The notes under the pieces: model-generated
The model's database searches: none
What the model was told of the DNA's origin: nothing
The model's input: only the letters and a program-made list of their open reading frames with translations
Shown: in pieces, positions 30,992 through 40,444 of the stretch
Layout of the letters: every line of letters starts with the position of its first letter
How positions within the stretch are numbered: position 1 is the first letter of the stretch
Origin: Blastococcus haudaquaticus
Lineage (GTDB): Bacteria > Actinomycetota > Actinomycetes > Mycobacteriales > Geodermatophilaceae
Assembly: GCF_900230285.1 (NCBI RefSeq)
Contig: NZ_OCNK01000003.1
Coordinates: 310,001 to 374,000, forward strand
Reading direction: 5' to 3'
DNA: 64,000 nucleotides
Translations under genes and position numbers: made by a program

Positions 30992-32815
30992 CTACGGCTT
31001 CACGTGCTTCAGGGCGAACGCGAGCGCGACCTCGACCTGGCGGATGGTCTCCTCGATGACCAGCGATCCGTGCCCGGCGTCGAACCGGTAGACCTCGTGC
31101 TCCTTGCCGAGCTCCTCCAGGCGACCCAGGTAGTTGTCGATCTGCCGGATCGGGCAGCGCGGGTCGTTCGCGCCCGCGACCACGAGCACCGGCGCGGCGA
31201 CGGCGTCCACGTAGGTGATCGGGGAAGAGCGCACGTACACGTCGCGCACCTCCTCCGGTGACCCGCCGAACAGCGCGCGGTCGTAGGCCCGGAGGCCCTC
31301 CATCTCGTCCTCGTAGGCGGCCAGGTAGTCGGCGACCGGCACCTCGGCGATACCCGCCGCCCACCGCTCCGGCTGCGTCCCGAGACCGAGCAGCGTCAGG
31401 AAACCGCCCCACGAGCCGCCGGTCAGCAGCGCCCGCTCGCGGTCGAGGAACCCCTCGGCCAGCAGGGCGTCGTAGACGGCGGCGACGTCCTCGAGCTCGG
31501 TGAGCCCGGGCCGGCCGGTGAGCGCGTCCCGCCACACCGACCCGTAGCCGGTGGACCCGCGGTAGTTCACGTGCACGACGGCGTACCCGGCGTCCACGTA
31601 GGCCGCGCGGCGGGCGCGGTAGGAGTCGTCGTCGGCGGCCTCGGGACCGCCGTGGACGAGGAACGCCGTCGCGTACGGCGGCGGGCCCTCGGGACGGACG
31701 ACGAGGGCGTGGATGTCGCCACCCGGGCCGGGCACCCACCGGTCCTCGACCGGGTAGGCGGCGGGCGGCTCCTCGTCGGCGACCGCCAGGACGACGGGAC
31801 CGTCGGCGCGGCGGATCACCGGGGGCAGCTCGGCCGACGACCAGGCCAGCTCCACGGTGCCGTCCGGGCGGGCGGTGGCTCCGCGCACGACACCCGGCGG
31901 GGTCTCCAGCTTCTCCAGTGCCCCGGTGGCCAGGTCGTAGCGGTAGATCTCGCTCCGGGCGGCGTGGTCGTGCCCGACCAGCAGCGCCGAGCCGTCCGGG
32001 TAGAAGCCCGCCGTCACGTCACCGGGCAGGTCGAGGACGATCTCGGTCTCGGTGTCGGCCTCGACATCCCAGATGAGCAGCTCCTCGCGGCCGCGACGTT
32101 CGTGCCCCACCAGCAGGCGCCGGTCGTCGGGCAGCGGACCGAACTCCAGCGCGTGCAGGCCGCGGCCCTCGCCGTCCCACTTCTCCGCGACGACCGCGGG
32201 GGAGTCCTCGGTGGTGTCGGCCGTCCGCAGGACCCTCAGCGCGGGGTAGCGCGGGTCGCCGTGCTCGGAGTGCGAGACCACCAGCAGCGCGTCGTCCCGC
32301 GTGAGCGCGTCCACCGACGCCGGGTCGGCGTGCCGGTAGATCACCCGCGGCGAGCCGTCGGCGGGCGCCAGCCACAGCTCGCTGCCGTCGTCCGTGGACC
32401 GCCCGATCGCCACCAGCGTGCGGCCGACCTCCAGCCCGGCGGGGTAGGCCGGCTCCACCTCGTCGACGGCGACCGCGTCGGGACCGCCGCCGAACGGCTG
32501 GGTCATCCACACGCCGAACTCGTCGCCGTCGGTGTCGGCGAACCACCAGATCGTCTCGCCGTCCGGGCTCAGCGTCGCGATCAGCGTGCCGTTCGGCCGG
32601 TCGGTGATCTTCCGGTGCTCGCCGGTGTCCCGGTCCCAGGCGTACTGCTCCACGACGCCGCTGAGGTCGGAGGAGTAGACGTTCCGCTGCGGCGCATCGA
32701 GCGCCCAGTCGGGCAGGGACACCCGCGGCGCGCGGAAGCGGGCCTGCCAGCGGGCGGTGACCTCGGGCGGGAGAGCGGGCTGCTGGGCGGCGCCAGGAGA
32801 AGAAAGGGCGGTCAC
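30992..32815 (-). CDS. S9 family prolyl oligopeptidase-like serine peptidase
   Basis: A 607-residue cytosolic peptidase: an N-terminal beta-propeller region (about 60-365, WD-like repeats such as DGETIWWFADTDGDEF) and a C-terminal alpha/beta hydrolase domain. The nucleophile is Ser in GGSWGG, the acid is Asp in AGANDPRCP, and the base is His in DAGHGS. Such enzymes cut short peptides, often after Pro or hydrophobic residues, or act as acyl-amino-acid-releasing enzymes. GTG 32815 has GGGGA upstream. A four-base gap separates it from the CNNM gene above it. Confidence 0.88.
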   Translation of the reverse strand: MTALSSPGAAQQPALPPEVTARWQARFRAPRVSLPDWALDAPQRNVYSSDLSGVVEQYAWDRDTGEHRKITDRPNGTLIATLSPDGETIWWFADTDGDEFGVWMTQPFGGGPDAVAVDEVEPAYPAGLEVGRTLVAIGRSTDDGSELWLAPADGSPRVIYRHADPASVDALTRDDALLVVSHSEHGDPRYPALRVLRTADTTEDSPAVVAEKWDGEGRGLHALEFGPLPDDRRLLVGHERRGREELLIWDVEADTETEIVLDLPGDVTAGFYPDGSALLVGHDHAARSEIYRYDLATGALEKLETPPGVVRGATARPDGTVELAWSSAELPPVIRRADGPVVLAVADEEPPAAYPVEDRWVPGPGGDIHALVVRPEGPPPYATAFLVHGGPEAADDDSYRARRAAYVDAGYAVVHVNYRGSTGYGSVWRDALTGRPGLTELEDVAAVYDALLAEGFLDRERALLTGGSWGGFLTLLGLGTQPERWAAGIAEVPVADYLAAYEDEMEGLRAYDRALFGGSPEEVRDVYVRSSPITYVDAVAAPVLVVAGANDPRCPIRQIDNYLGRLEELGKEHEVYRFDAGHGSLVIEETIRQVEVALAFALKHVKP

Positions 32816-32819
32816 CGCC

Positions 32820-33923
32820 CTATCTTCCCCCGGCGCCCGCTCCGGCCACCGTGGTGCCCCGGTCCGCGTCGTCGTCCTCGTCCACCCGCCGTCGCTCGGC
32901 GGCCGCGTCGCGCACGTCGCCGATGAGCCGCTCCAGCACGTCCTCCAGGGCGACGATCCCCCGGGTGCGGCCACCTTGGTCGACCCTCCCCATGTGGGTT
33001 CCCGCCCTGCGCATGGCGGCGAGCACGTCGGGGAGGTCCTCGTCGGCCCGCAGCTCGACGAACGGCGTGATGTGCTCGGCGGCGATCGGCTCGTCCCGGG
33101 CGTCGCGACCGGCGTCGAGCACGTCCTTGACGTGCACGAACCCCAGCAGCTCTCCCTGGCTCCCGCCGACCGGGTAGCGGCTGAACCCGTACTCCGCCAC
33201 GGCCGCCTCCAACTGCCGCGGGGTGGTGCTGCGCGGCACGCAGATCACCTCGTCCATCGGCAGCAGCACGGCGTCGATGTCGTGCTGCTCGAAGGTGAGC
33301 GCGCCGGCGACCAGCTCGCCCACCTCGTCGCCCAGCCGGCCTTCGCGGCGTGACTGGGTGACCATCGACCGGATCTCCGTCTCGTCGAAGCTCGCCGCCA
33401 CCTCGTCGGTGGGCTGCACCCCGAACAGCCGGACGAATGCGTTGGCCAGGGTGTTGAAGAACCAGATGAAGGGCCGCAGCACGCGCACGAGCGCCGCGAG
33501 CGGGGGGCCGAGGGCCAGGGCGGCGCGGTCCGGGCCGGCCAGGGTGATGTTCTTGGGCACCATCTCGCCCAGGACCATGTGCAGCACGGTCACCAGCGCG
33601 AGGGCGATCGTGAGGGAGATCGGGTGCAGCAGGCCCTCGGGCAGGTGCGCCGCCTCGAGCGGCACCTCGATGAGGTGGGCGATCGCCGGTTCGCCGACGG
33701 CGCCCAGGCCCAGCGAGCAGAGGGTGATGCCCAGCTGCGCGCCGGCCATCATCTCGCTGACGTTGCGGATGGCGGCCAGGGTCTTCACGGCCCGCGCCGA
33801 GCCGGCCTCGGCGCGCGGCTCGATCTGGTCGGCGCGGGTGGAGACCAGGGCGAACTCGGCGGCGACGAAGAACGCGTTGCCCAGGAGCAGGGCCACCAGG
33901 ACGAGGAGGCTGACGACGGTCAC
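32820..33923 (-). CDS. CNNM/CorC-family membrane protein with CBS pair (short copy)
   Basis: A 367-residue protein with an N-terminal CNNM (DUF21) domain of three or four helices (about 3-165, opening LLVLVALLLGNAFFVAAEFAL). Two CBS domains follow (about 215-340, with QLEAAVAEYGFSRYPV), and there is little or no transporter-associated C-terminal domain. CNNM proteins take part in Mg2+/Co2+ homeostasis, CBS pairs sensing nucleotides. GTG start in a GTGA overlap with the paralogue upstream, so both are co-expressed. Confidence 0.88.
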   Translation of the reverse strand: MTVVSLLVLVALLLGNAFFVAAEFALVSTRADQIEPRAEAGSARAVKTLAAIRNVSEMMAGAQLGITLCSLGLGAVGEPAIAHLIEVPLEAAHLPEGLLHPISLTIALALVTVLHMVLGEMVPKNITLAGPDRAALALGPPLAALVRVLRPFIWFFNTLANAFVRLFGVQPTDEVAASFDETEIRSMVTQSRREGRLGDEVGELVAGALTFEQHDIDAVLLPMDEVICVPRSTTPRQLEAAVAEYGFSRYPVGGSQGELLGFVHVKDVLDAGRDARDEPIAAEHITPFVELRADEDLPDVLAAMRRAGTHMGRVDQGGRTRGIVALEDVLERLIGDVRDAAAERRRVDEDDDADRGTTVAGAGAGGR

Positions 33924-35236
33924 GCTGCCAGCTCCACGCGCTCGGCGGAGGTGACGTCGGCGCGGACGCGGGCGACACGGCGGCCCTCGACCGTCTCGAC
34001 GGTGAGCGTCACGCCGTCGAGCTCGACCGTGTCGCCGGACTCGGGCAGCTTCTGCAGCTGCTCGGCGAGGAACCCGGCGACCGTCTCGTACCTGCCCTCG
34101 GGGATGGGTACGCCGGTGCGCTCGAGCACCTCGTCCGGCCGCAGCAGGCCCGACAGCAGCCAGGTGTCGTCGTCGAGCCGGCGCAGGGTGCGCAGCGGGC
34201 GGTCGGTCTCGTCGGCGATCTCCCCGACCAGCTCCTCGACGATGTCCTCGAGCGTGACGATCCCGTGGGTGGCGCCCCACTCGTCGACGACCAGCGCCAT
34301 CTGCAGTCCCTGGTCGCGCAGCAGGTCCAGCAGCCGCTCCAGCTGCAGCGACGACGGCACGGCGAGCACCGGCGAGGAGAGCTCTCCGGCGGTGCGTCGC
34401 CCGCGATCGGCCTCGGGGACCGCGACGGCGTGCTTGACGTGGACGATGCCCGTGACCTCGTCGAGGTCGGAGCCGTACACGGGGAAGCGGGAGTTGCCGG
34501 ACATGACGGCGGCCTCGATCACCTCGGCGGCGGTGGCGCTGGCCCGCAGGGTCCACAACCGGGTGCGCGGGGTCATGACGTCGGTGGCGTACTTGCTGCC
34601 CAGCCGGAGCGAGCGCTGCAGCAGGCGCGCCGCCACGGGGGAGAGGTCCCCCTCCTCGGCCGACCGGCGGGCCACCGCGGCCAGCTCGTCGGCGCCGCGG
34701 GCGGTGTCCAGTTCCTCGCGGGGCTCGAAGCCGAGCCGGCGCACGATCCAGTTCGCCAGGCCCTGGAGCGCGCCCACCAACCAGCCGAAGACCCGCGTGA
34801 AGGCACGCATCCCGGGCGCGACGAAGGCGGCGACGGCCATCGGGTTGGCGATGGCCAGGTTCTTGGGACCCAGCTCCCCGAGCAGCATCTGCAACGTGGT
34901 GGCGAGGGCGATCGCCAGGCCGATGGAGATGCCCATCGCGGTCGCCTGTGGCAGCCCCAGCGCCTCCAGCGGCCCGCGCAGCAGCCCGCCGATCGCCGGC
35001 TCGGCGAGGTAGCCCACCACCAGCGTGGTCAGCGTGATCCCGAGCTGGGCGGCCGACAGCTGGGTGGACAGGGTCTGCAGGGCGCGGACGACGGCCCGGC
35101 CGCGGGCGTCGCCGTCGGCAGCGGCCTCCTCGGCCCGGCCGCGGTCGACGGTGGTCAAGGAGAACTCGGCGGCGACGAAGAAGCCGGTGAAGGCTGTCAG
35201 CACCACGGCGGCGAGCAGGAGCAGCCATTCGGTCAT
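33920..35236 (-). CDS. CNNM/CorC-family membrane protein with CBS pair and CorC domain (long copy)
   Basis: A 438-residue protein with a CNNM domain (about 3-190, TEWLLLLAAVVLTAFTGFFVAAEF), a CBS pair (about 210-330) and a C-terminal CorC/HlyC domain (about 345-425, LPESGDTVELDGVTLTVETV). ATG 35236 is used because the frame upstream runs through the tRNA-Pro gene and is not coding. The neighbouring shorter paralogue suggests a heteromeric metal transporter. Confidence 0.88.
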   Translation of the reverse strand: MTEWLLLLAAVVLTAFTGFFVAAEFSLTTVDRGRAEEAAADGDARGRAVVRALQTLSTQLSAAQLGITLTTLVVGYLAEPAIGGLLRGPLEALGLPQATAMGISIGLAIALATTLQMLLGELGPKNLAIANPMAVAAFVAPGMRAFTRVFGWLVGALQGLANWIVRRLGFEPREELDTARGADELAAVARRSAEEGDLSPVAARLLQRSLRLGSKYATDVMTPRTRLWTLRASATAAEVIEAAVMSGNSRFPVYGSDLDEVTGIVHVKHAVAVPEADRGRRTAGELSSPVLAVPSSLQLERLLDLLRDQGLQMALVVDEWGATHGIVTLEDIVEELVGEIADETDRPLRTLRRLDDDTWLLSGLLRPDEVLERTGVPIPEGRYETVAGFLAEQLQKLPESGDTVELDGVTLTVETVEGRRVARVRADVTSAERVELAA

Positions 35237-35290
35237 CGCCCACTCGGTGCCCGCTGCGGACCACGCCCAACCGGAACGAGACGGGAACGA

Positions 35291-35320
35291 CTCAGGGGCC
35301 GCCATGTGGCGGCCCCTGAG
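35291..35320 (-). terminator. Strong hairpin downstream of tRNA-Pro
   Basis: CTCAGGGGCCGCC and GGCGGCCCCTGAG form a perfect 13-bp stem with a 4-nt loop, eight bases past the tRNA 3' end. It is the likely terminator of the tRNA transcript. Confidence 0.75.
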
Positions 35321-35327
35321 CCGGTGG

Positions 35328-35401
35328 TCGGGGTGACAGGATTTGAACCTGCGGCCTCGTCGTCCCGAACGACGCGCGCTACCAAGCTGCGCCACACCCC
35401 G
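35328..35401 (-). tRNA. tRNA-Pro (anticodon CGG)
   Basis: A 74-nt cloverleaf. The acceptor stem is CGGGGTG/CACCCCG with discriminator A, the D arm GCGCAGCTTGGTAGCGC, the anticodon stem CGTCG/CGACG with loop TTCGGGA (anticodon CGG, reading CCG), and the T arm GCAGGTTCAAATCCTGT. The 3' CCA is not encoded. No introns. Confidence 0.97.
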
Positions 35402-35432
35402 AGGCCGTGGACGAGTCTAGCGGGGTCTCATC

Positions 35433-36344
35433 TCAGGCGTCCCGGGGGGTGAGGGTGAGCAGCGTCGCCTCCGGCGGGCAGGCGAAGCGCAGGGGTGCGT
35501 AGGGGCTGGTGCCCAGGCCCGCCGAGATGTGCAGCCAGGTACCGGACGGGTGCTCCGCCGTCGGCTCCGCCCAGCGGTGCAGCCACCGGACGCGATCGCG
35601 GTCGATGCCGCAGTTGGTGACGAGGGCGCCGTAGAACGGCACCCGCAACTGGCCGCCGTGGGTGTGCCCGCAGAGCAGCAGGTCGTACCCGTCGGCGGCG
35701 AAGCGGTCCAGGACCCGTGGCTCGGGTGAGTGCGCCAGCCCGATCCGGACGTCAGCGGTGGCATCGGCCGGCCCCGCGACCAGGTCGTACCGGTCGCGCT
35801 TCAGGTGGGAGTCGTCGACGCCCGCGAAGGCGATCCGCCGTCCGCCGACGGTGAGCTCGCCGGCCGCGTTGGTGAGGTCCAGCCACCCACGGGCCAGCAT
35901 CCCGTCGCGGAGGTCGCGCCACGGCAGCTCGGTCCCGTGCACCCGCTTGTGGTCGGGCCAGAAGTACTTCAGCGGGTTCTTCGGACGGGGGGCGTAGTAG
36001 TCGTTGCTGGCCAGGACGAACGCGCCCGGCCGGTCCATCAGCGGGTCCAGCGCCTCCAACGTGCCCGGCACGGCGTCGAAACCGGCCAGGTTGTCCCCGG
36101 TGTTGATCACGACGTCGGGCTCGAGGTCCGCGAGCCCGGCGACCCACTCCTGCTTGGACCGCTGGTGGGCCGTCATGTGCAGGTCGGAGATCTGCAGGAT
36201 CCTCAGCGGCGCGGACCCCGGGGCCAGCACCGGGACGTCGAAGCGGCGGAGCGTCCACCGCGTGCGCTCGTACAGCCCGGCGTAGGCGGTGGCCGCCGCG
36301 CCGGACGCGACGGCGGCGGCGGGGAGGGCGGTGTACCAGCGCAC
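35433..36344 (-). CDS. Metallophosphoesterase (membrane-anchored)
   Basis: A 303-residue protein with an N-terminal hydrophobic anchor (about 2-25) and a calcineurin-like phosphoesterase domain. Metal motifs are visible: ISDLHM (D-x-H), NTGDN (GD), LASNDYY (GNH variant), GLAHSP (GxxH) and LCGHTHGGQ (GHTH). This resembles YkuE/LpxH-like proteins such as mycobacterial Rv3683. GTG 36344 is chosen; an alternative at 36380 would invade the divergent YqeY-like gene promoter. Substrate unknown. Confidence 0.85.
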   Translation of the reverse strand: MRWYTALPAAAVASGAAATAYAGLYERTRWTLRRFDVPVLAPGSAPLRILQISDLHMTAHQRSKQEWVAGLADLEPDVVINTGDNLAGFDAVPGTLEALDPLMDRPGAFVLASNDYYAPRPKNPLKYFWPDHKRVHGTELPWRDLRDGMLARGWLDLTNAAGELTVGGRRIAFAGVDDSHLKRDRYDLVAGPADATADVRIGLAHSPEPRVLDRFAADGYDLLLCGHTHGGQLRVPFYGALVTNCGIDRDRVRWLHRWAEPTAEHPSGTWLHISAGLGTSPYAPLRFACPPEATLLTLTPRDA

Positions 36345-36397
36345 GGTCGGAGAGCCTACGTGCGCGGTCCGTGCGCGCACCGTGCCAGGCTGGTGCG

Positions 36398-36850
36398 GTG
36401 GCTGACCTGAAGAACCGCCTGCGCGAGGACCTGACCACCGCGATGAAGGCGCGCGACGAGCTGCGGACGGCGACGCTCCGCATGGTGCTGACCGCCGTCA
36501 CCTCCGAGGAGGTGTCGGGCAAGGAGGCCCGCGAGCTCTCCGACGACGAGGTGATGGGCGTGCTGCGGCGCGAGGCGAAGAAGCGCCGTGAGGCCGCCGA
36601 GGCGTTCGCCGGCGCCGGCCGCGCCGAGCAGGCCGAGCGCGAGGAGGCCGAGGGGGGCGTGCTGGCGGACTATCTGCCGGCGCAGCTGGAGGACGCCGAC
36701 CTGGCCGCGATCGTCGCCGACGTCGTCACCCGGACCGGCGCGTCGGGCATGAAGGACATGGGCAGGGTCATGGGCGCGGTGCAGGGCGCCGTCGCCGGCC
36801 GCGCCGAGGGCGGCCGGGTCGCCGCGGAGGTGCGCCGCCAGCTCGGCTGA
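36398..36850 (+). CDS. GatB/YqeY domain protein
   Basis: A 150-residue soluble helical protein of the YqeY family, opening VADLKNRLREDLTTAMKARDELRT with SEMKDMGRVMG-like signature GASGMKDMGRVMG near 115-128. The domain resembles the tail of GatB that binds tRNA; YqeY is thought to be a tRNA-related accessory factor. GTG 36398 is used because homologues begin at this ADL motif. It lies 53 bp from the divergent phosphoesterase. Confidence 0.9.
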   Translation: MADLKNRLREDLTTAMKARDELRTATLRMVLTAVTSEEVSGKEARELSDDEVMGVLRREAKKRREAAEAFAGAGRAEQAEREEAEGGVLADYLPAQLEDADLAAIVADVVTRTGASGMKDMGRVMGAVQGAVAGRAEGGRVAAEVRRQLG

Positions 36851-36900
36851 GGCCTCCTCCAGGGGCTCGCCGCGAGCCTGCGAGCGGTGAGGAGGAGGCT
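36851..36900. repeat. Conserved-core hairpin, copy R4
   Basis: Arms GCCTCCTCC (36852-36860) and GGAGGAGGC (36891-36899) enclose a core that on the minus strand reads CACCGCTCGCAGGCTCGCGG and on into CGAGCCCCT. The core is near-identical to those of R1-R3 but the arms are unrelated to theirs. It lies between two convergent genes and probably terminates both. Confidence 0.8.
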
Positions 36901-36908
36901 TCCCTTCC

Positions 36909-39167
36909 TCAGTCGTCGAAGGGGAAGCCCTCGCCGAACGGGTCCTCCTCGGTGGTCCCCTCCTGCACGGGCGGGTCCACCGGCGTCGCCGGCTGCTCCG
37001 TCGTGCCGGTGTCGTCGGGGGTCTGGCCGTCACTCGGCGCCGAGGGCTCGTCCCGCTCGTCGTCCCGGTCGTCGCCCCGCCCGTTGTCCGGCGCCGGCGC
37101 CGGACGTCCGGAACCCCGGGTGCCCGCGGCGACGGCGGGGTCCTCGGGCGGGAAGCTCGCCGTCGGCCGGCCGCTCAGGACGGGCTCCATCGCGTCGTGC
37201 CAGATCGTCGCGCCCTTCCCACCACCGAAGCCGCCGACGCTGCGATCCTCGACCGAGTTCCACACCAGGACGCTGGCCGAGTACTCGGGCGTGTAGCCGA
37301 CGAACGCCACGGACGCGTTGTTGTTGATCGTTCCGGTCTTGCCGGCGATCTCGTGGCCGGGGATGTACGCCCGGCTCGCCGTCTGGCCGGAGTAGCCCGG
37401 CTCGACGTCCTTGCGCAGCATCTGGTTCAGCGTGTTGGCCACGCCTGCGGGAATGGCCTCCGCCGTGCAGCTGTCGCCCTTGACCACCGGCTGGCCGTCG
37501 TCGCCGACCACCGGCTGGCCCCCGCGGTCGAGGACCTGCACCACGGGGGTGGGGTCGCACCGCGTGCCGCTGGCGGCCAGCGTCGAGTAGGCGCTCGCCA
37601 GGTCCAGGGGGCTGACCGCGTCGGTGCCGAAGGTGAACGACCCGCGGTTCTCCTCGATGATCTGGTCGGCGGGAGTCTGCGTGACCGGGTTGTCGAACTT
37701 CATGCCCATCCGCTCGGCCATGCGCACCGGTCCTTCGACCGAGCCGAGCGCGTCCTCCATCGCCAGGAAGTACGTGTTCGACGACATGTACAGGGCCCGC
37801 TCCATGTCGAGCGTGCCCGGGTAGCCGCTGCCGGCGTTCGGGACGCAGTACATGCCGCCGTTGTTCCGCCCCTGGCAGGGGCCCCGGTAGACCCGCGAGG
37901 TGTACGGGTCGGACGTGCTGATGGTGTAGCCCTTGCCGTACCCCTGCTCGAGCGCTGCGGCGGCGGTGAACACCTTGAAGGTCGACCCGGATCCGCGGCT
38001 CGGCACGACGTTCAGGTTGACCGACTCGCACTCCTGCGACTCGGCGTCGCAGCCGTACCGGCGGTTGTTGGCCATGGCCAGCACGTGGCCGGTGCCCGGT
38101 TCGACCGCGGTGTAGGTGCCGACCAGCTCGTCGCCCATGGCGAGCGTGTTGAGGACCGCCTGTTCCCCGGCGGCCTGCATGTCCGGTCGCAGCGTGGTCT
38201 GGATCGTCCAGCCGCCGTTCTTGATCTCGTTCTCGCTCAGGCCCAGGGTGCCGGTCAGGTAGCTGAGGACGTAGGCGCAGAAGAAGCCGCCCGTCGTGGC
38301 GTCGATGCAGCCGTTCTGCGGGTTCGCGCCCGGGGTGACGGCCACCGGCTGGGCGGAGATGTCGGTGAGCTCCTGCGGGGTGATGTGCCCGAGGTCGGCC
38401 ATCCGCTGCAGCACCTGGTTGCGCCGGATCTGCGCGTTCTCGGGGTTGGTGATCGGGTCGTCGTTGGCGGGGCTCTGCACGAGGCCGGCCAGCATGGCGG
38501 CCTGGGGGAGCGTCAGGTCGATCGCGTTGACGCTGAAGTACTTCTGCGCGGCGGCCTGGATGCCGTACGCGCCCTGCCCGAAGTACACGATGTTCAGGTA
38601 GCGGGTGAGGATCTCGTCCTTCGAGAAGGTCTCCTCCAGGGCCATCGCCAGCCGCGCCTCGCGCAGCTTGCGGCCGACGTTCTGCTCGGTGGCCGCCTGC
38701 CGGTCCTCGGGCGTCGTCGCCGTCTGCAGCAGGGTCTGCTTCACCAGCTGCTGCGTGAGGGTCGAGCCACCCTCCTGCACCGAGCCGGCCGCCACGTTCT
38801 TGACGAGGGCGCGCATGGTGCCCTGCACGTCGAGGCCGTTGTGCTCGTAGAACCGCGAGTCCTCGATGTCGACCAGCGCCCGCTTCATGATCTCCGAGAT
38901 CTGATCGGGCGCCACCGGCGTGCGGTTGTTCTCGTACAGGTACGTGATCAACGATCCGTCGGCGGCCAGGACCTGGCTGTTGCCGGCCGGCGTCTTGTCG
39001 GTCAGCTCGACCGGCAGGGCGTCCAGCAGCGACGCCGAGTTGCGCGCGACCAGACCCGTCCCCCCGACCCAGGGGAACAGGAGGCCGGCGAGCAGCGCAC
39101 CGGCGACGACGATCGTCGCGACGAGCTTCGCGAGGGCACGGGACCGGGACTGCACGTTCTCCGACAT
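36909..39167 (-). CDS. ponA2: Bifunctional penicillin-binding protein (class A)
   Basis: A 752-residue peptidoglycan glycosyltransferase/transpeptidase. There is a short cytoplasmic start and a membrane anchor (about 14-34). The GT51 domain (about 70-260) has EDSRFYEHNGLD and GGSTLTQQLVKQ. The transpeptidase domain has SGSTFK, SSNTYF and GKTGT motifs (about 390-620). The C-terminal 90 residues are Pro/Asp/Glu-rich; the PASTA domain of mycobacterial PonA2 is not seen. It keeps the position beside the Get3-like pair seen in mycobacteria, but the whiB4 gene found between them there is missing. Confidence 0.93.
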   Translation of the reverse strand: MSENVQSRSRALAKLVATIVVAGALLAGLLFPWVGGTGLVARNSASLLDALPVELTDKTPAGNSQVLAADGSLITYLYENNRTPVAPDQISEIMKRALVDIEDSRFYEHNGLDVQGTMRALVKNVAAGSVQEGGSTLTQQLVKQTLLQTATTPEDRQAATEQNVGRKLREARLAMALEETFSKDEILTRYLNIVYFGQGAYGIQAAAQKYFSVNAIDLTLPQAAMLAGLVQSPANDDPITNPENAQIRRNQVLQRMADLGHITPQELTDISAQPVAVTPGANPQNGCIDATTGGFFCAYVLSYLTGTLGLSENEIKNGGWTIQTTLRPDMQAAGEQAVLNTLAMGDELVGTYTAVEPGTGHVLAMANNRRYGCDAESQECESVNLNVVPSRGSGSTFKVFTAAAALEQGYGKGYTISTSDPYTSRVYRGPCQGRNNGGMYCVPNAGSGYPGTLDMERALYMSSNTYFLAMEDALGSVEGPVRMAERMGMKFDNPVTQTPADQIIEENRGSFTFGTDAVSPLDLASAYSTLAASGTRCDPTPVVQVLDRGGQPVVGDDGQPVVKGDSCTAEAIPAGVANTLNQMLRKDVEPGYSGQTASRAYIPGHEIAGKTGTINNNASVAFVGYTPEYSASVLVWNSVEDRSVGGFGGGKGATIWHDAMEPVLSGRPTASFPPEDPAVAAGTRGSGRPAPAPDNGRGDDRDDERDEPSAPSDGQTPDDTGTTEQPATPVDPPVQEGTTEEDPFGEGFPFDD

Positions 39168-39208
39168 CGGCGTCGAATGTACGTGGCTCCCGGGCGCTGA
39201 TGCCGTGG

Positions 39209-40444
39209 TCAGGCGCGGCGCGCGGGGAGGACGCGCGTGCGCGGTGTGCCCGTCGGCGTGTCATCGTCCGCGCCGGTCAGGGCGTCGGCCATGCCCCGCA
39301 GTCCGTCGAGGTCGTGGACGTCCCCCGCGGCGGCCGGCACGGTGCGCACGGCGACCTCCGGATGGGCGCTGGTGAACCGGTCGGCGAGGTGCTGCTCCCG
39401 GGTGGCCAGGAGCATCCGCTCGGCGTGCACGCGCAGCGCCGCCGCGGCCAGGCCGGCCCCCGGTCCACCGGCCTCGGCGACCTCCTCGGCCGCGCCCTCG
39501 GCCCGCGTGGCCGACAGCGCCGTCGTCGCCGGCGGGTGGGTGCGGTTGACGACGAGGCCGGCCAGCGGCATGCCCTCCGCCGAGAGCCGGTCGACGAAGT
39601 AGGACGCCTCGCGCAGCGCGTCGGGCTCCGGCGTCGCGACGACGACGAACCAGGTGCCCGGCCGGCGGAGGAGCTCGTAGGTCGCGGTCGCGCGCTCGCG
39701 GAAGCCGCCGAACATGGTGTCCAGCGCCGCCACGAAGGCGGAGATGTCGCGCAGCAGCTGCCCGCCCAGGATCTTGCTGATGATCCGGCTGAAGAACATG
39801 AAGCCGGCGCTGGCGATCTTGAAGCCGGACCGGCTGGGCGCGGTGAGCAGCCGGATCATCGTGCCGTCGAGGAACCGGCTCATGCGGTTCGGGGCGTCGA
39901 GGAAGTCCAGCGCCGACCGCGACGGCGGGGTGTCGACGATGATCAGGTCCCACTGGTCGCTGGCCCGCAGCTGGCCCAGCTTCTCCATCGCCATGTACTC
40001 CTGCGTCCCGGAGAAGGAGGACGACAGGGTCTGGTAGAAGGGGTTCTCCAGGATCGCCTGGCCGCGTTCGGGCGTGGAATGAGCGGTGACGATGTCGTCG
40101 AACGTCCGCTTCATGTCCAGCATCATCGCGTGCAGTTCGCCGTCGGCACCCGGTACTTCCACCCGCCGCGGCTCGTTGTCCAGCTCCACCAGCCCGAGCG
40201 ACTGGGCCAGTCGCCGGGCGGGGTCGATGGTGAGGACGACGACCGTCCGGCCGGCTTCCGCGGCGGCCAGCGCCAGGGCGGCCGACGTCGTCGTCTTGCC
40301 GACGCCACCGGCGCCGCAGCAGACGACGATCCGCGTCTCCGGGTCGGTGATCAGCGCCTGCAGGTCCATCGCGGGCGCGACGGGTGCGGGGCGGGCCGGG
40401 CGGGTGGCCCGTGCCGGGCGCTCCGGCTGCGCGGCGGCGCTCAC
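39209..40444 (-). CDS. bagB: ArsA/Get3-like ATPase (BagB-type)
   Basis: A 411-residue P-loop ATPase. The Walker A is GAGGVGKTT (about 42-50), in which the signature lysine of the deviant Walker A (KGGxGKT) is replaced by Ala. Switch motifs IIVDTPPS and LTIDPARRL follow. The first 25 residues are Pro/Ala-rich. Mycobacterial Rv3679-Rv3680 (BagA-BagB) form a heteromeric complex in the same genomic context, and Rv3680 also carries AGGVGKT. The partner probably supplies the intact lysine. GTG start overlaps the bagA stop by four bases. Confidence 0.88.
   Translation of the reverse strand: MSAAAQPERPARATRPARPAPVAPAMDLQALITDPETRIVVCCGAGGVGKTTTSAALALAAAEAGRTVVVLTIDPARRLAQSLGLVELDNEPRRVEVPGADGELHAMMLDMKRTFDDIVTAHSTPERGQAILENPFYQTLSSSFSGTQEYMAMEKLGQLRASDQWDLIIVDTPPSRSALDFLDAPNRMSRFLDGTMIRLLTAPSRSGFKIASAGFMFFSRIISKILGGQLLRDISAFVAALDTMFGGFRERATATYELLRRPGTWFVVVATPEPDALREASYFVDRLSAEGMPLAGLVVNRTHPPATTALSATRAEGAAEEVAEAGGPGAGLAAAALRVHAERMLLATREQHLADRFTSAHPEVAVRTVPAAAGDVHDLDGLRGMADALTGADDDTPTGTPRTRVLPARRA

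Noticed and set aside
35237-35395. N-terminal extension of the long CNNM protein reading MAQLGSARRSGRRGRRFKSC
   Set aside because: This is the translation of the tRNA-Pro gene and its terminator, a known artefact. The real start is ATG 35236.
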